A stretch of DNA of 5,185 nucleotides, from the NCBI GenBank assembly GCA_019312705.1, contig JAFDCW010000400.1:1-5185 (forward strand). The letters are read 5' to 3'. Position 1 is the first letter of the stretch. Each line of letters starts with the position of its first letter. This DNA comes from Deltaproteobacteria bacterium (GTDB lineage: Bacteria > Myxococcota > Polyangia > Polyangiales > B10-G4). The position numbers and the translations under genes were made by a program. Positions 1 through 5,185 of the stretch are shown here, one piece after another. The notes under the pieces are model-generated. The model did no database searches and was not told the DNA's origin. It saw only the letters and a list, made by a program, of their open reading frames with translations.

Positions 1-117
1 CGAATGGCTTCTACGACCGTGAAAACCCGCGAACTCCCGTATCGCGACCTTCCGAGAGTGTTTCTGCCTGAACCTGACGCTCAGTGCAACAACAAAAGAC
101 ACCTCAAATGCGTTTTT

Positions 118-170
118 TTATCCACAGCGGCACCCACGAGTTTTCCACAGCTTTCCACAGCCAGTCCACA
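118..170 (+). promoter_or_regulatory. Cluster of DnaA boxes
   Basis: Four same-orientation copies are visible. TTATCCACA at 118-126 is the perfect consensus. TTTTCCACA at 141-149 fits TTWTNCACA. CTTTCCACA at 151-159 has one mismatch. CAGTCCACA at 162-170 keeps only the TnCACA core. Starts are 23, 10 and 11 bp apart, so the last three lie roughly one helical turn from each other and would present DnaA on one face of the DNA. Such arrays nucleate the DnaA-ATP filament at origins and also occur in promoters autoregulated by DnaA. A run of seven T directly abuts the strongest box. Confidence 0.65.
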
Positions 171-265
171 AACGCAGCAATTACAGCGACTTGCGCGTAC
201 CTGAGCTGGGGATATCCGCAATCGGGGACCCAAGCCTGCCGCTAAATCAGCCCATAGTTTTACGT

Positions 266-295
266 TTGATTGATGGCGATCTAATGCAATTGAAT
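266..295 (+). promoter_or_regulatory. Weak sigma70-like promoter candidate
   Basis: TTGATT at 266-271 (4/6 match to the -35 consensus) is followed after 18 bp by TTGAAT at 290-295 (4/6 match to -10). Both sit in the AT-rich part of the region, upstream of the nuclease-like gene at 367. Transcription would begin near 302, giving a leader of about 65 nt. Matches of this quality can arise by chance in AT-rich DNA and myxobacterial promoters are poorly predicted this way, so this is tentative. Confidence 0.2.
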
Positions 296-366
296 CGACG
301 TCCATTCGAGAAGGGCGTGGTCGCGGATCTCTTGACCGTTGCGAGTCCATAGGGCGCCATGGCCAC

Positions 367-900
367 GTGGATCAGATCGAGATCCCGTGGGTCCTGCTCA
401 CGATCATCTGCGCGGCTCTGCTGGTCCAGACGGCACGTTTGCGCCTGCATGACGCCCGGCCGCGCCGCCGGTCCCGCAAGAGAGCCCTGCACGCGATCGC
501 TGGCGAACGCGAGGCCGAAGGGCTGCTCGAGGGCCTCGGGCACCGAATCGTGGCTCGCCAGCCAAAAGCAGAGGTGCGCCTGTGGGTCGACGGAGAGCCC
601 CTCACGGTCGAGGTCCGCGGGGACCTGCTCACCCAACGCCGCGGACGGCGCTACCTCGCCGAAGTGAAGACAGGCGAAAAGGCGCCCCGAATCACCCACG
701 GCCCCACCCGACGACAGCTGCTCGAATACGAACGAGCGTTCGACGTGCACGGGCTGCTGCTCGTCGACGCGGACCGGAGAACAGTGCGAGAGATCGCGTT
801 TGCGCCACCAAATGCGCGAGGCATCGCGGGGCTACGACTAGGGTTTTGGCTGCTCGGCGCAGCGGCCGTCGCCGCGGCCCTCACCGCGGTCCTGCGGTAA
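367..900 (+). CDS. Membrane-anchored PD-(D/E)XK nuclease-like protein
   Basis: This 177-residue protein has a hydrophobic helix at each end (about residues 7-21 and 157-175) around a compact soluble core. The Arg-rich stretch just after helix 1 (residues 24-39) places the core in the cytoplasm by the positive-inside rule. The core carries the PD-(D/E)XK signature: a Glu-bearing helix (E47, E51) followed by LGHRIVAR, then D86, then E99-V-K101, and a QLLEY helix (Q117, Y121) like the QxxxY motif of RecB/Cas4-type nucleases. The opening GEREAEGLLEGLGHRIVAR resembles the start of YraN (UPF0102) and Holliday-junction-resolvase-like folds. All expected catalytic residues are present, so activity on DNA is plausible but unproven. 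The start is GTG; the frame is closed by TGA at 271-273 and has no other ATG/GTG before 367. No clear Shine-Dalgarno is seen. A 5-bp inverted repeat (883-887/894-898) ends at the stop codon but lacks a T-run. The exact family is unassigned. Confidence 0.75.
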   Translation: MDQIEIPWVLLTIICAALLVQTARLRLHDARPRRRSRKRALHAIAGEREAEGLLEGLGHRIVARQPKAEVRLWVDGEPLTVEVRGDLLTQRRGRRYLAEVKTGEKAPRITHGPTRRQLLEYERAFDVHGLLLVDADRRTVREIAFAPPNARGIAGLRLGFWLLGAAAVAAALTAVLR

Positions 901-920
901 CCCGCGAGAGCGCCATCGAA

Positions 921-3107
921 TCAGAGAGGCAGGGCGTTCATGAGCTGCTCGGCGCTCATGTCTTCGGCGGGAATGGGCACCCCGGCATCCGCGTCGACGC
1001 CACCATCGGGCTCCGGAAGCGTTGTCGGGGTGAGGGTGCCGTCGCGGGCCACGAGCACGGCGCCGCCGTCGGGCAGGAGATACGCGCCGACCTCCTCGTC
1101 CCACTTCGGCACCGGGTGCTCGACGGGGGTCTGGGTCGCTCCCCGGATACGCCCCTCGAGAACGGTCACCGGGAGGGGTTCGTTCAGGCGGAATACGTAG
1201 CCGCGCTGGTTGATCTCCATATGGTACTCGTTGTCCTCGTGCTCGAGCACGCGGCGGTAGGAGAGCAGGTCCTGCCCCTCACGGGTGTGAGGACGATGGG
1301 CGAGGACGAAGCTCATCAGGCGCACTGCGATGTGATTGTGCAGCCGATGGCAGCCGTGGGAGTGGCGCCGCATGATCGACATGTAGTCGACTGAGCCGTG
1401 GGTCCGGATGCCCTCGTCGCCGCCGAGGCGAATCGTGCCATCGGCGGTCTCCAGGAACTTCTGGTGATAGGCCGCCACCAGGCCGTAGGCCGACGCATAG
1501 CTCGGACCGGTCTCGTGGTAGTTCACCTGGAGCCGCTCGGCCCCGCGGCCCCGGGGATTGCGCGTCAGGAGCGACCGGTCGGTGGCGCCTTCCGGCGGCA
1601 ACCACACGGGGGCGGCAACGATGCGCCCCCACATGCGTGGCCCGGGCGGTGAGTTCTTGTACTTCCACATCACCGTCTCGTCGATCTGCTCGCTGCGCCA
1701 ACCACCGATGGTGGTCCCAAAGCGGGCGAGGGGGATGTTCTGATCCCGGTACCGGGTGAAGATCGTCAACCGCGGACGCCGCTGCACCGACTGCACATTC
1801 TCTTGTCCGTCGGCGGTGTACGGGAAGTCGTACCAAACGTCTCCGCGGTCCGTTTGAACGAAGAGGTCCATCTCGCCGGAGTAATACTCGGGCAACTCGG
1901 GGCCATCGACGGCGACGACGTTCTCGTGGTCCGAGTCGTCGAGCCCCGTGAGGCCGTCGAGCCACGCGAGGGTCGACTCCGGGGTTTCGAGGCCAAACGC
2001 TGTGATGATGGCGGCCCGGATATCGGCTTCGAGGTTCGGGATGGGGTGGTCCGCCCCGTCGGCGCCCTGGTAGGTGCGCGGCTCGTCGCGAACCATCGAC
2101 GTACTGCCATCCTCGATGAAGCCCGCCGAATGCACGGCACGCTCGGTCAGAATGCGCAGCACGGCCTCCCGCTCGTTCTCCAGAGGCGACCGGCGCAGCA
2201 CCTCGAGGGTGTCCCGCCCGATATATCCCCATCCATACACGCGGTGACGGCGCTCGAACTCGGCGAGGGCCTCGTGGGTGGTCCAGTCGAGGGCACCGAG
2301 GGTGGGAGTGCCCTTGCCTTCCATGAAGCCTTCGCATTCGAGGCGCGCCTGGGCCGCTTTCACTGCAAGGGCCGCCGGGGCGACTTCCCGATAGGCCGCG
2401 ATGCGGCGGGCGTCGCGGGTGCCGAGGGACTCGGTATCGAGCTCGTCGACGGACGAAACGCCGGCGGTGTCGAGCAGCCGGGTGACCTGGTTTTCGAGGA
2501 TGCGGAACTGCCGCGAGTCGCGCCGGGCGCGGTCGTTGTTGCGGTAGGAAACGAAGCCGTCAAACTCGGCGAGGTCCGTGAGGTCGATGCCGTCGGCGCA
2601 TTCGAGCGCCGCCACGGTGCGGAAACGCTCCCGAAGAAGGGTCAGGGTCGGCGTAATCCCGTAGAGCTCGAGGTACTTGTCGCGACGAGCACGGTCCCCA
2701 TGGTGGTCCTCGGGAAACTCCCCCCGGGCGAGGGCCAGGTAGGTTTCCCGGTAGGTATTCTCGACGACGGGCTCGGACTCGTTGCCGCGCTCGCTGAAGA
2801 TGTACGGTGTCCAGTCGTCGCCGAGGTCGAGGAGCACCTGGGCCCGTCTCGAGGCGCCGGCGGCGTCCACCTGACCCGCGAGCTCGCCCCCGGTCCAATG
2901 GTCGACCGGACGATCCATCGGCGGCGGGCGGCTGTCGACACGCTCGACGGGGCCCGGCTCGGGCTCCGGAGCCACGGCCGGCGTGGTGCCTTCGGCGGGG
3001 CCCGCCGCGCCAGCCGAAGAGTCATCGCAGCCGACCACCGCAGCGAGCAGGGCGATTACAAGGGTGACCTCGAGGAGACGCGACATCTTCGCTTCAACTT
3101 TGGGCAT
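921..3107 (-). CDS. YkuD-type L,D-transpeptidase lipoprotein
   Basis: The 728-residue product probably forms 3-3 peptidoglycan cross-links, or attaches proteins to peptidoglycan, in the periplasm. The N-terminus is a lipoprotein signal peptide with lipobox VVGC and lipidated Cys27, followed by Asp-Asp; in E. coli Asp at +2 favours inner-membrane retention. A Pro/Glu/Ala/Gly linker follows (28-64), then a helical Arg/Glu-rich region. Residues about 248-307 resemble a PG_binding_1 domain (VKAAQARLECEGF, then LDWTTHEALAEFERRHRV and GRDTLEVL). The catalytic domain spans about 410-605, with His570 (THGS) and, 16 residues on, SHGCHRLHN with nucleophile Cys586, Arg588 and Asn591, the hallmark of the family. 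About 120 further residues end in an acidic, Asp/Gly/Ala/Pro-rich tail. It is much longer than typical L,D-transpeptidases (about 150-350 residues). The ATG at 3107 has a weak GGA 6 bp upstream. ATG at 3086 gives a 20-residue signal peptide and is an equally good alternative. The frame continues to a GTG at 3251, but that extension would bury the signal peptide. Confidence 0.9.
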   Translation of the reverse strand: MPKVEAKMSRLLEVTLVIALLAAVVGCDDSSAGAAGPAEGTTPAVAPEPEPGPVERVDSRPPPMDRPVDHWTGGELAGQVDAAGASRRAQVLLDLGDDWTPYIFSERGNESEPVVENTYRETYLALARGEFPEDHHGDRARRDKYLELYGITPTLTLLRERFRTVAALECADGIDLTDLAEFDGFVSYRNNDRARRDSRQFRILENQVTRLLDTAGVSSVDELDTESLGTRDARRIAAYREVAPAALAVKAAQARLECEGFMEGKGTPTLGALDWTTHEALAEFERRHRVYGWGYIGRDTLEVLRRSPLENEREAVLRILTERAVHSAGFIEDGSTSMVRDEPRTYQGADGADHPIPNLEADIRAAIITAFGLETPESTLAWLDGLTGLDDSDHENVVAVDGPELPEYYSGEMDLFVQTDRGDVWYDFPYTADGQENVQSVQRRPRLTIFTRYRDQNIPLARFGTTIGGWRSEQIDETVMWKYKNSPPGPRMWGRIVAAPVWLPPEGATDRSLLTRNPRGRGAERLQVNYHETGPSYASAYGLVAAYHQKFLETADGTIRLGGDEGIRTHGSVDYMSIMRRHSHGCHRLHNHIAVRLMSFVLAHRPHTREGQDLLSYRRVLEHEDNEYHMEINQRGYVFRLNEPLPVTVLEGRIRGATQTPVEHPVPKWDEEVGAYLLPDGGAVLVARDGTLTPTTLPEPDGGVDADAGVPIPAEDMSAEQLMNALPL

Positions 3108-3286
3108 TTGGGATCCAGGCGCAAGTTTCGGGGGTGAACACGTCGAAGAGAGCTCCGCACACCCTGTGCCATCTGGAAATGATGGGCTTTTTTCCGCCCT
3201 GCCCTTTTGCTCTGTGTCGATCTCGCCACGCCCCCGCGGCCAACCGACCACCGTCGACCAGGCGCAGATGATATCGTGCCGGGCCC
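3108..3286. promoter_or_regulatory. Divergent intergenic region with both promoters
   Basis: This 179-bp gap separates the divergently read transpeptidase and symporter genes, so it should hold both promoters. On the + strand TGATAT at 3269-3274 resembles a -10 element; a start about 7 nt downstream would leave only a few bases before the symporter's GTG at 3287, which would suit a nearly leaderless mRNA. No convincing -35 accompanies it. The least GC-rich part, 3175-3215, contains GGGC-TTTTTTCC-GCCC (3184-3199), a 4-bp inverted repeat too weak to call a terminator. No clear operator palindrome was found. Confidence 0.4.
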
Positions 3287-4765
3287 GTGACGGAACGCGC
3301 CCACGAGCCTGAACCCGAGTCCCGAGGCCCCGCGGGCCCGGGCCCCCTGAGGCGCCGGGCAGCGCTGCTCGCGCCCGTCCTCTTCGTCGGACTGCTTCTC
3401 GTCCCCCTCGAAGGCCTCAGCCCCGAGGCCCACCGCCTCGCGGCGATCTTCGCGGCGGTGATCGTGCTCTGGGTGACCGAGGTAGTGCCCATCGCCGTCA
3501 CCGCATTGCTCATCGCCCCGGTCATGGTGATGGCGGACGTCACGGACGCCAAGAGCGCCTTCGCCCCCTACGCCGACCCACTGCTCTTCCTCTTTGTCGG
3601 CGGGTTCATGATCGCCCGGGCCATGATGCGCCACGGCCTCGACCGGCGAATCGCCCTGGCCATGGTCTCGATGAAAGGCATCGGCGGCCGCCCCGCCCGG
3701 GTGCGTCTTGCCTTCATGGTGACCGGCATGATCCTCTCGATGTGGATCAGCAATACAGCGACCACGGCGATCCTCCTGCCCATCCTCATCGGCCTCTTGA
3801 AGGACGACGGCGAGGGCCACAACCGGAGCGCGACGAGCGGGAGCCTGCTCGCGGTCGCCTACGCCGCGTCCCTGGGCGGCCTCGGCACCCCCGTCGGCAG
3901 CCCGCCGAACCTCATCGCGATGGGTTTCCTCGAAGACCACGGCATCGAGCTCACCTTCTTCGACTGGGTCTCCGTCGGCTTCCCAACGGCGGTGGTCCTC
4001 GTCGGGGTGACCTTCGTGCTCTTCCAATGGAAGCACCCGCCAATCGAGATGCGCTTGCCCGCCGGCGGCGAGGGCGGGGCCGTGGCCAAGACCTGGACCC
4101 GGGGGGAGGTGGTGACTGCCATCAGCTTCGGCATCGCCGTCGTCGGGTGGATGACCCCCGGGCTCTTCCATGCCGCGGACCTCCCCGGGGCCGATACGAT
4201 GAAGAAGCTGCTCCCCGGAGGCGGGGTCGCAATCATCGCCGCGTCGCTCCTCTACTTCGTCCCGGACACCGGCGGCAAGGAGCCCGTCCTGCCGTGGCAC
4301 GACGGCATCAAGATCGACTGGGGCCTCATCATGCTATTCGGCGGCGGCATCAGCCTCGGGAGGCAGATGTTCGCGACGGGCCTCGCCGAGGCCATGGCCC
4401 GGGGCTTCGTCGAGTTCACCGGGGTCTCGGACCTCTGGACCCTGGTCGTCATCGTGACCTTCTTCACCATCTTCTTCACCGAGACCTGCTCCAACACGGC
4501 GACGAGCAACATGCTCTCGCCGTTGGTCATCGCGATCGCGGTCGAGCTTGGCGTCTCCCCCGTGCCCCCGGTCCTCGCCGTGGGCCTCGCCGCGAGCTGC
4601 GCCTTCATGCTGCCCGTCGCGACGGGCCCCAACGCCATCGCCTACGGCACGGGCCGCATCGATCAGCCGACGATGATCCGCGCAGGGTTCATGCTGAACA
4701 TCCTGAGCGCGATCATCATCGTCGTACTGCTCAGAATCCTCTGCCCCCTCTACGGCTGGATCTGA
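3287..4765 (+). CDS. DASS/SLC13-family anion:sodium symporter
   Basis: This 492-residue inner-membrane carrier belongs to the divalent anion:Na+ symporter family (CitT, SdcS, VcINDY, mammalian NaDC). The family imports dicarboxylates such as succinate or malate, tricarboxylates, or sulfate, coupled to sodium. Both inverted repeats carry the diagnostic SNT motif: S155-N156-T157 (in ISNTATTAILLP) and S402-N403-T404 (in CSNTATSNMLSP). Each is followed by the matching Gly/Pro loop: GTPVGSPPNLI at 200-210 and MLPVATGPNAIAYGTG at 441-456. TEVVPIAVTALL (64-75) is the conserved early-helix motif. Length fits the family (about 460-600). A Pro/Glu-rich cytoplasmic tail of about 20 residues and three Arg precede the first helix. 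The exact substrate cannot be read from sequence; dicarboxylate is the likeliest guess. The start is GTG, the first possible after the in-frame TGA at 3269-3271, with no visible Shine-Dalgarno. The 3' end overlaps the opposing gene by 35 bp. Confidence 0.92.
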   Translation: MTERAHEPEPESRGPAGPGPLRRRAALLAPVLFVGLLLVPLEGLSPEAHRLAAIFAAVIVLWVTEVVPIAVTALLIAPVMVMADVTDAKSAFAPYADPLLFLFVGGFMIARAMMRHGLDRRIALAMVSMKGIGGRPARVRLAFMVTGMILSMWISNTATTAILLPILIGLLKDDGEGHNRSATSGSLLAVAYAASLGGLGTPVGSPPNLIAMGFLEDHGIELTFFDWVSVGFPTAVVLVGVTFVLFQWKHPPIEMRLPAGGEGGAVAKTWTRGEVVTAISFGIAVVGWMTPGLFHAADLPGADTMKKLLPGGGVAIIAASLLYFVPDTGGKEPVLPWHDGIKIDWGLIMLFGGGISLGRQMFATGLAEAMARGFVEFTGVSDLWTLVVIVTFFTIFFTETCSNTATSNMLSPLVIAIAVELGVSPVPPVLAVGLAASCAFMLPVATGPNAIAYGTGRIDQPTMIRAGFMLNILSAIIIVVLLRILCPLYGWI

Positions 4766-5185
4766 ACCGGAACGCGACGCCCATCAGCACCGCGAAGGAG
4801 AGCCCGACGGGCAACGTACCGCCATGCATCGGTGTTGACCCCGCTGCGCGACAGGTGCAGCCACCGGTCCCGCGGAAAGTGCCGCCGTCGTCGGAGGAGT
4901 CGACGACGGGCGTTGCGTCCCGGGCGGCGTCGCCGGCAGAGCCGCTGTCGGCCGCGGCGTCGGAGCCGGGGCCCGAGTCCGCTCCCCCGTCCGTGCCCGC
5001 ATCGACAACGGGTTGCCTCATGCACCCATCCCCGTCGAGGGCCGGTAGATCGTCGTAGTCGCACGGGTCGCAGCCCACCGTGAAGAACTCTTGCCCGTTG
5101 GCCACGCCGTCCCCGTCGCAGTCGCCGTCGCCCCACTGCTCCACCTGCGAACCGTCGACGGCGGTCATGCAGGGGAGAAGCCAGG
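4731..5185 (-). CDS. MYXO-CTERM surface protein, C-terminal part (partial)
   Basis: Only the 3' end of this gene is in the window; the frame stays open through the right edge (upstream codons read W-L-L-P-C), so the ATG at 5168 is probably internal. Numbering from that Met, residues 14-27 form a calcium-loop repeat of the thrombospondin type 3/EF-hand kind (D16-x-D18-x-D20-G, closing E27), followed by a Cys-rich turn (C33, C36, C49). Residues 55-96 are an Asp/Ala/Gly/Ser linker of low complexity. The end matches the MYXO-CTERM sorting-signal plan: GGCTCRAAG (C104, C106, R107), a hydrophobic segment (about 118-133), and an Arg-rich tail (RFRSSRRGGR). In myxobacteria such tails are processed by myxosortase-type intramembrane proteases and deliver proteins to the outer surface. 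The missing N-terminal domains would define function; adhesion or a secreted enzyme are both possible. Confidence 0.75.
   Translation of the reverse strand, partial: WLLPCMTAVDGSQVEQWGDGDCDGDGVANGQEFFTVGCDPCDYDDLPALDGDGCMRQPVVDAGTDGGADSGPGSDAAADSGSAGDAARDATPVVDSSDDGGTFRGTGGCTCRAAGSTPMHGGTLPVGLSFAVLMGVAFRFRSSRRGGRGF

Larger units (their letters stand above)
1..366. other. AT-rich non-coding region, candidate oriC
   Basis: No convincing gene lies in this stretch; the short open frames here have no recognisable motifs. Two parts are AT-rich against a GC-rich background: 81-120 (26 of 40 bases A/T, with a run of seven T at 113-119) and 241-300 (36 of 60 A/T). They flank a DnaA-box cluster at 118-170. 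AT-rich, easily melted DNA beside clustered same-strand DnaA boxes is the known architecture of bacterial origins. The inference is a chromosomal oriC. The main alternative is a DnaA-regulated promoter for a gene to the left of the window. No parS-like palindrome was seen. A dnaA, dnaN, rpmH or parAB gene is not visible here, so the usual supporting context is missing. Confidence 0.5.

Noticed and set aside
3..71. Short open frame entering from the left edge (reads N-G-F-Y-D-R-E-N-P..., stop at 69-71), possibly the tail of an upstream + strand gene
   Set aside because: Only 22 codons with no recognisable motif; another frame on each strand is also open here, so coding cannot be supported.
4..204. 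66-codon open frame on the + strand running across the DnaA boxes
   Set aside because: Composition is unlike the real genes, there is no RBS, and it reads through the DnaA-box cluster, so it is probably a chance frame.
191..221. TTGCG...CGCAA inverted repeat around a GGATATCC palindrome in the AT-rich region
   Set aside because: A 5-bp stem with a 21-nt loop is expected by chance; no known operator matches it.
883..898. ACCGC/GCGGT inverted repeat at the end of the nuclease-like gene as a terminator
   Set aside because: The stem is 5 bp, partly inside the coding sequence, and not followed by T residues.
582..1394. Long + strand open frame (270 codons) spanning two genes
   Set aside because: Low-complexity Arg/Pro/Ala-rich product, a frame shadow of the nuclease-like gene and of the opposing transpeptidase gene.
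1803..3137. 444-codon + strand frame opposite the transpeptidase
   Set aside because: It is antisense to a gene with an intact YkuD active site and shows no domain of its own; long shadow frames are expected in GC-rich DNA.
3184..3199. GGGC-T6-CC-GCCC inverted repeat as a terminator
   Set aside because: The stem is only 4 bp, the T-run lies in the loop, and it sits between divergent genes where no terminator is expected.
3056..4300. 414-codon - strand frame opposite the symporter
   Set aside because: His/Asp/Glu/Gly-rich product without domains, antisense to the DASS gene and overlapping the transpeptidase signal peptide region.

Overview
The window is GC-rich DNA that most likely comes from the bacterial chromosome of a myxobacterium or close relative (Myxococcota). 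The best taxonomic marker is at the right edge: a secreted protein with a calcium-loop repeat, an Asp/Ala/Gly/Ser-rich linker and a degenerate MYXO-CTERM tail (Cys-Thr-Cys-Arg, hydrophobic helix, Arg-rich end). A lipoprotein L,D-transpeptidase with a Pro/Glu/Ala linker fits the same origin. I see no insertion sequence, phage gene, CRISPR array, tRNA or rRNA.

Layout: (a) 1-366 is an unusually AT-rich non-coding stretch. It holds one perfect DnaA box (TTATCCACA), one consensus-compatible box (TTTTCCACA) and two weaker copies, all in the same orientation, three of them 10-11 bp apart. It is a candidate replication origin (oriC), or else a DnaA-controlled promoter for a gene beyond the left edge. 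(b) 367-900 (+) encodes a small protein with a membrane helix at each end and a PD-(D/E)XK nuclease-like core (D, ExK and QxxxY motifs), predicted to face the cytoplasm. (c) 921-3107 (-) encodes a large YkuD-type L,D-transpeptidase lipoprotein with a peptidoglycan-binding-like segment. It converges on the nuclease gene with a 20-bp gap. (d) 3108-3286 is the divergent intergenic region between the transpeptidase and the next gene. (e) 3287-4765 (+) encodes a DASS/SLC13-type anion:sodium symporter with both SNT motifs. (f) 4731-5185 (-) is the 3' part of the MYXO-CTERM protein gene. Its last 35 bp overlap the end of the symporter gene in the convergent direction.

The strand order is + - + -, so none of the four genes forms an operon with another in this window. 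Two products (transpeptidase and MYXO-CTERM protein) act at the envelope or surface, and two are membrane proteins. I see no defence or biosynthetic system linking them. The items most worth following up are the DnaA-box cluster and, about 200 bp from it, the membrane-tethered nuclease-like protein.
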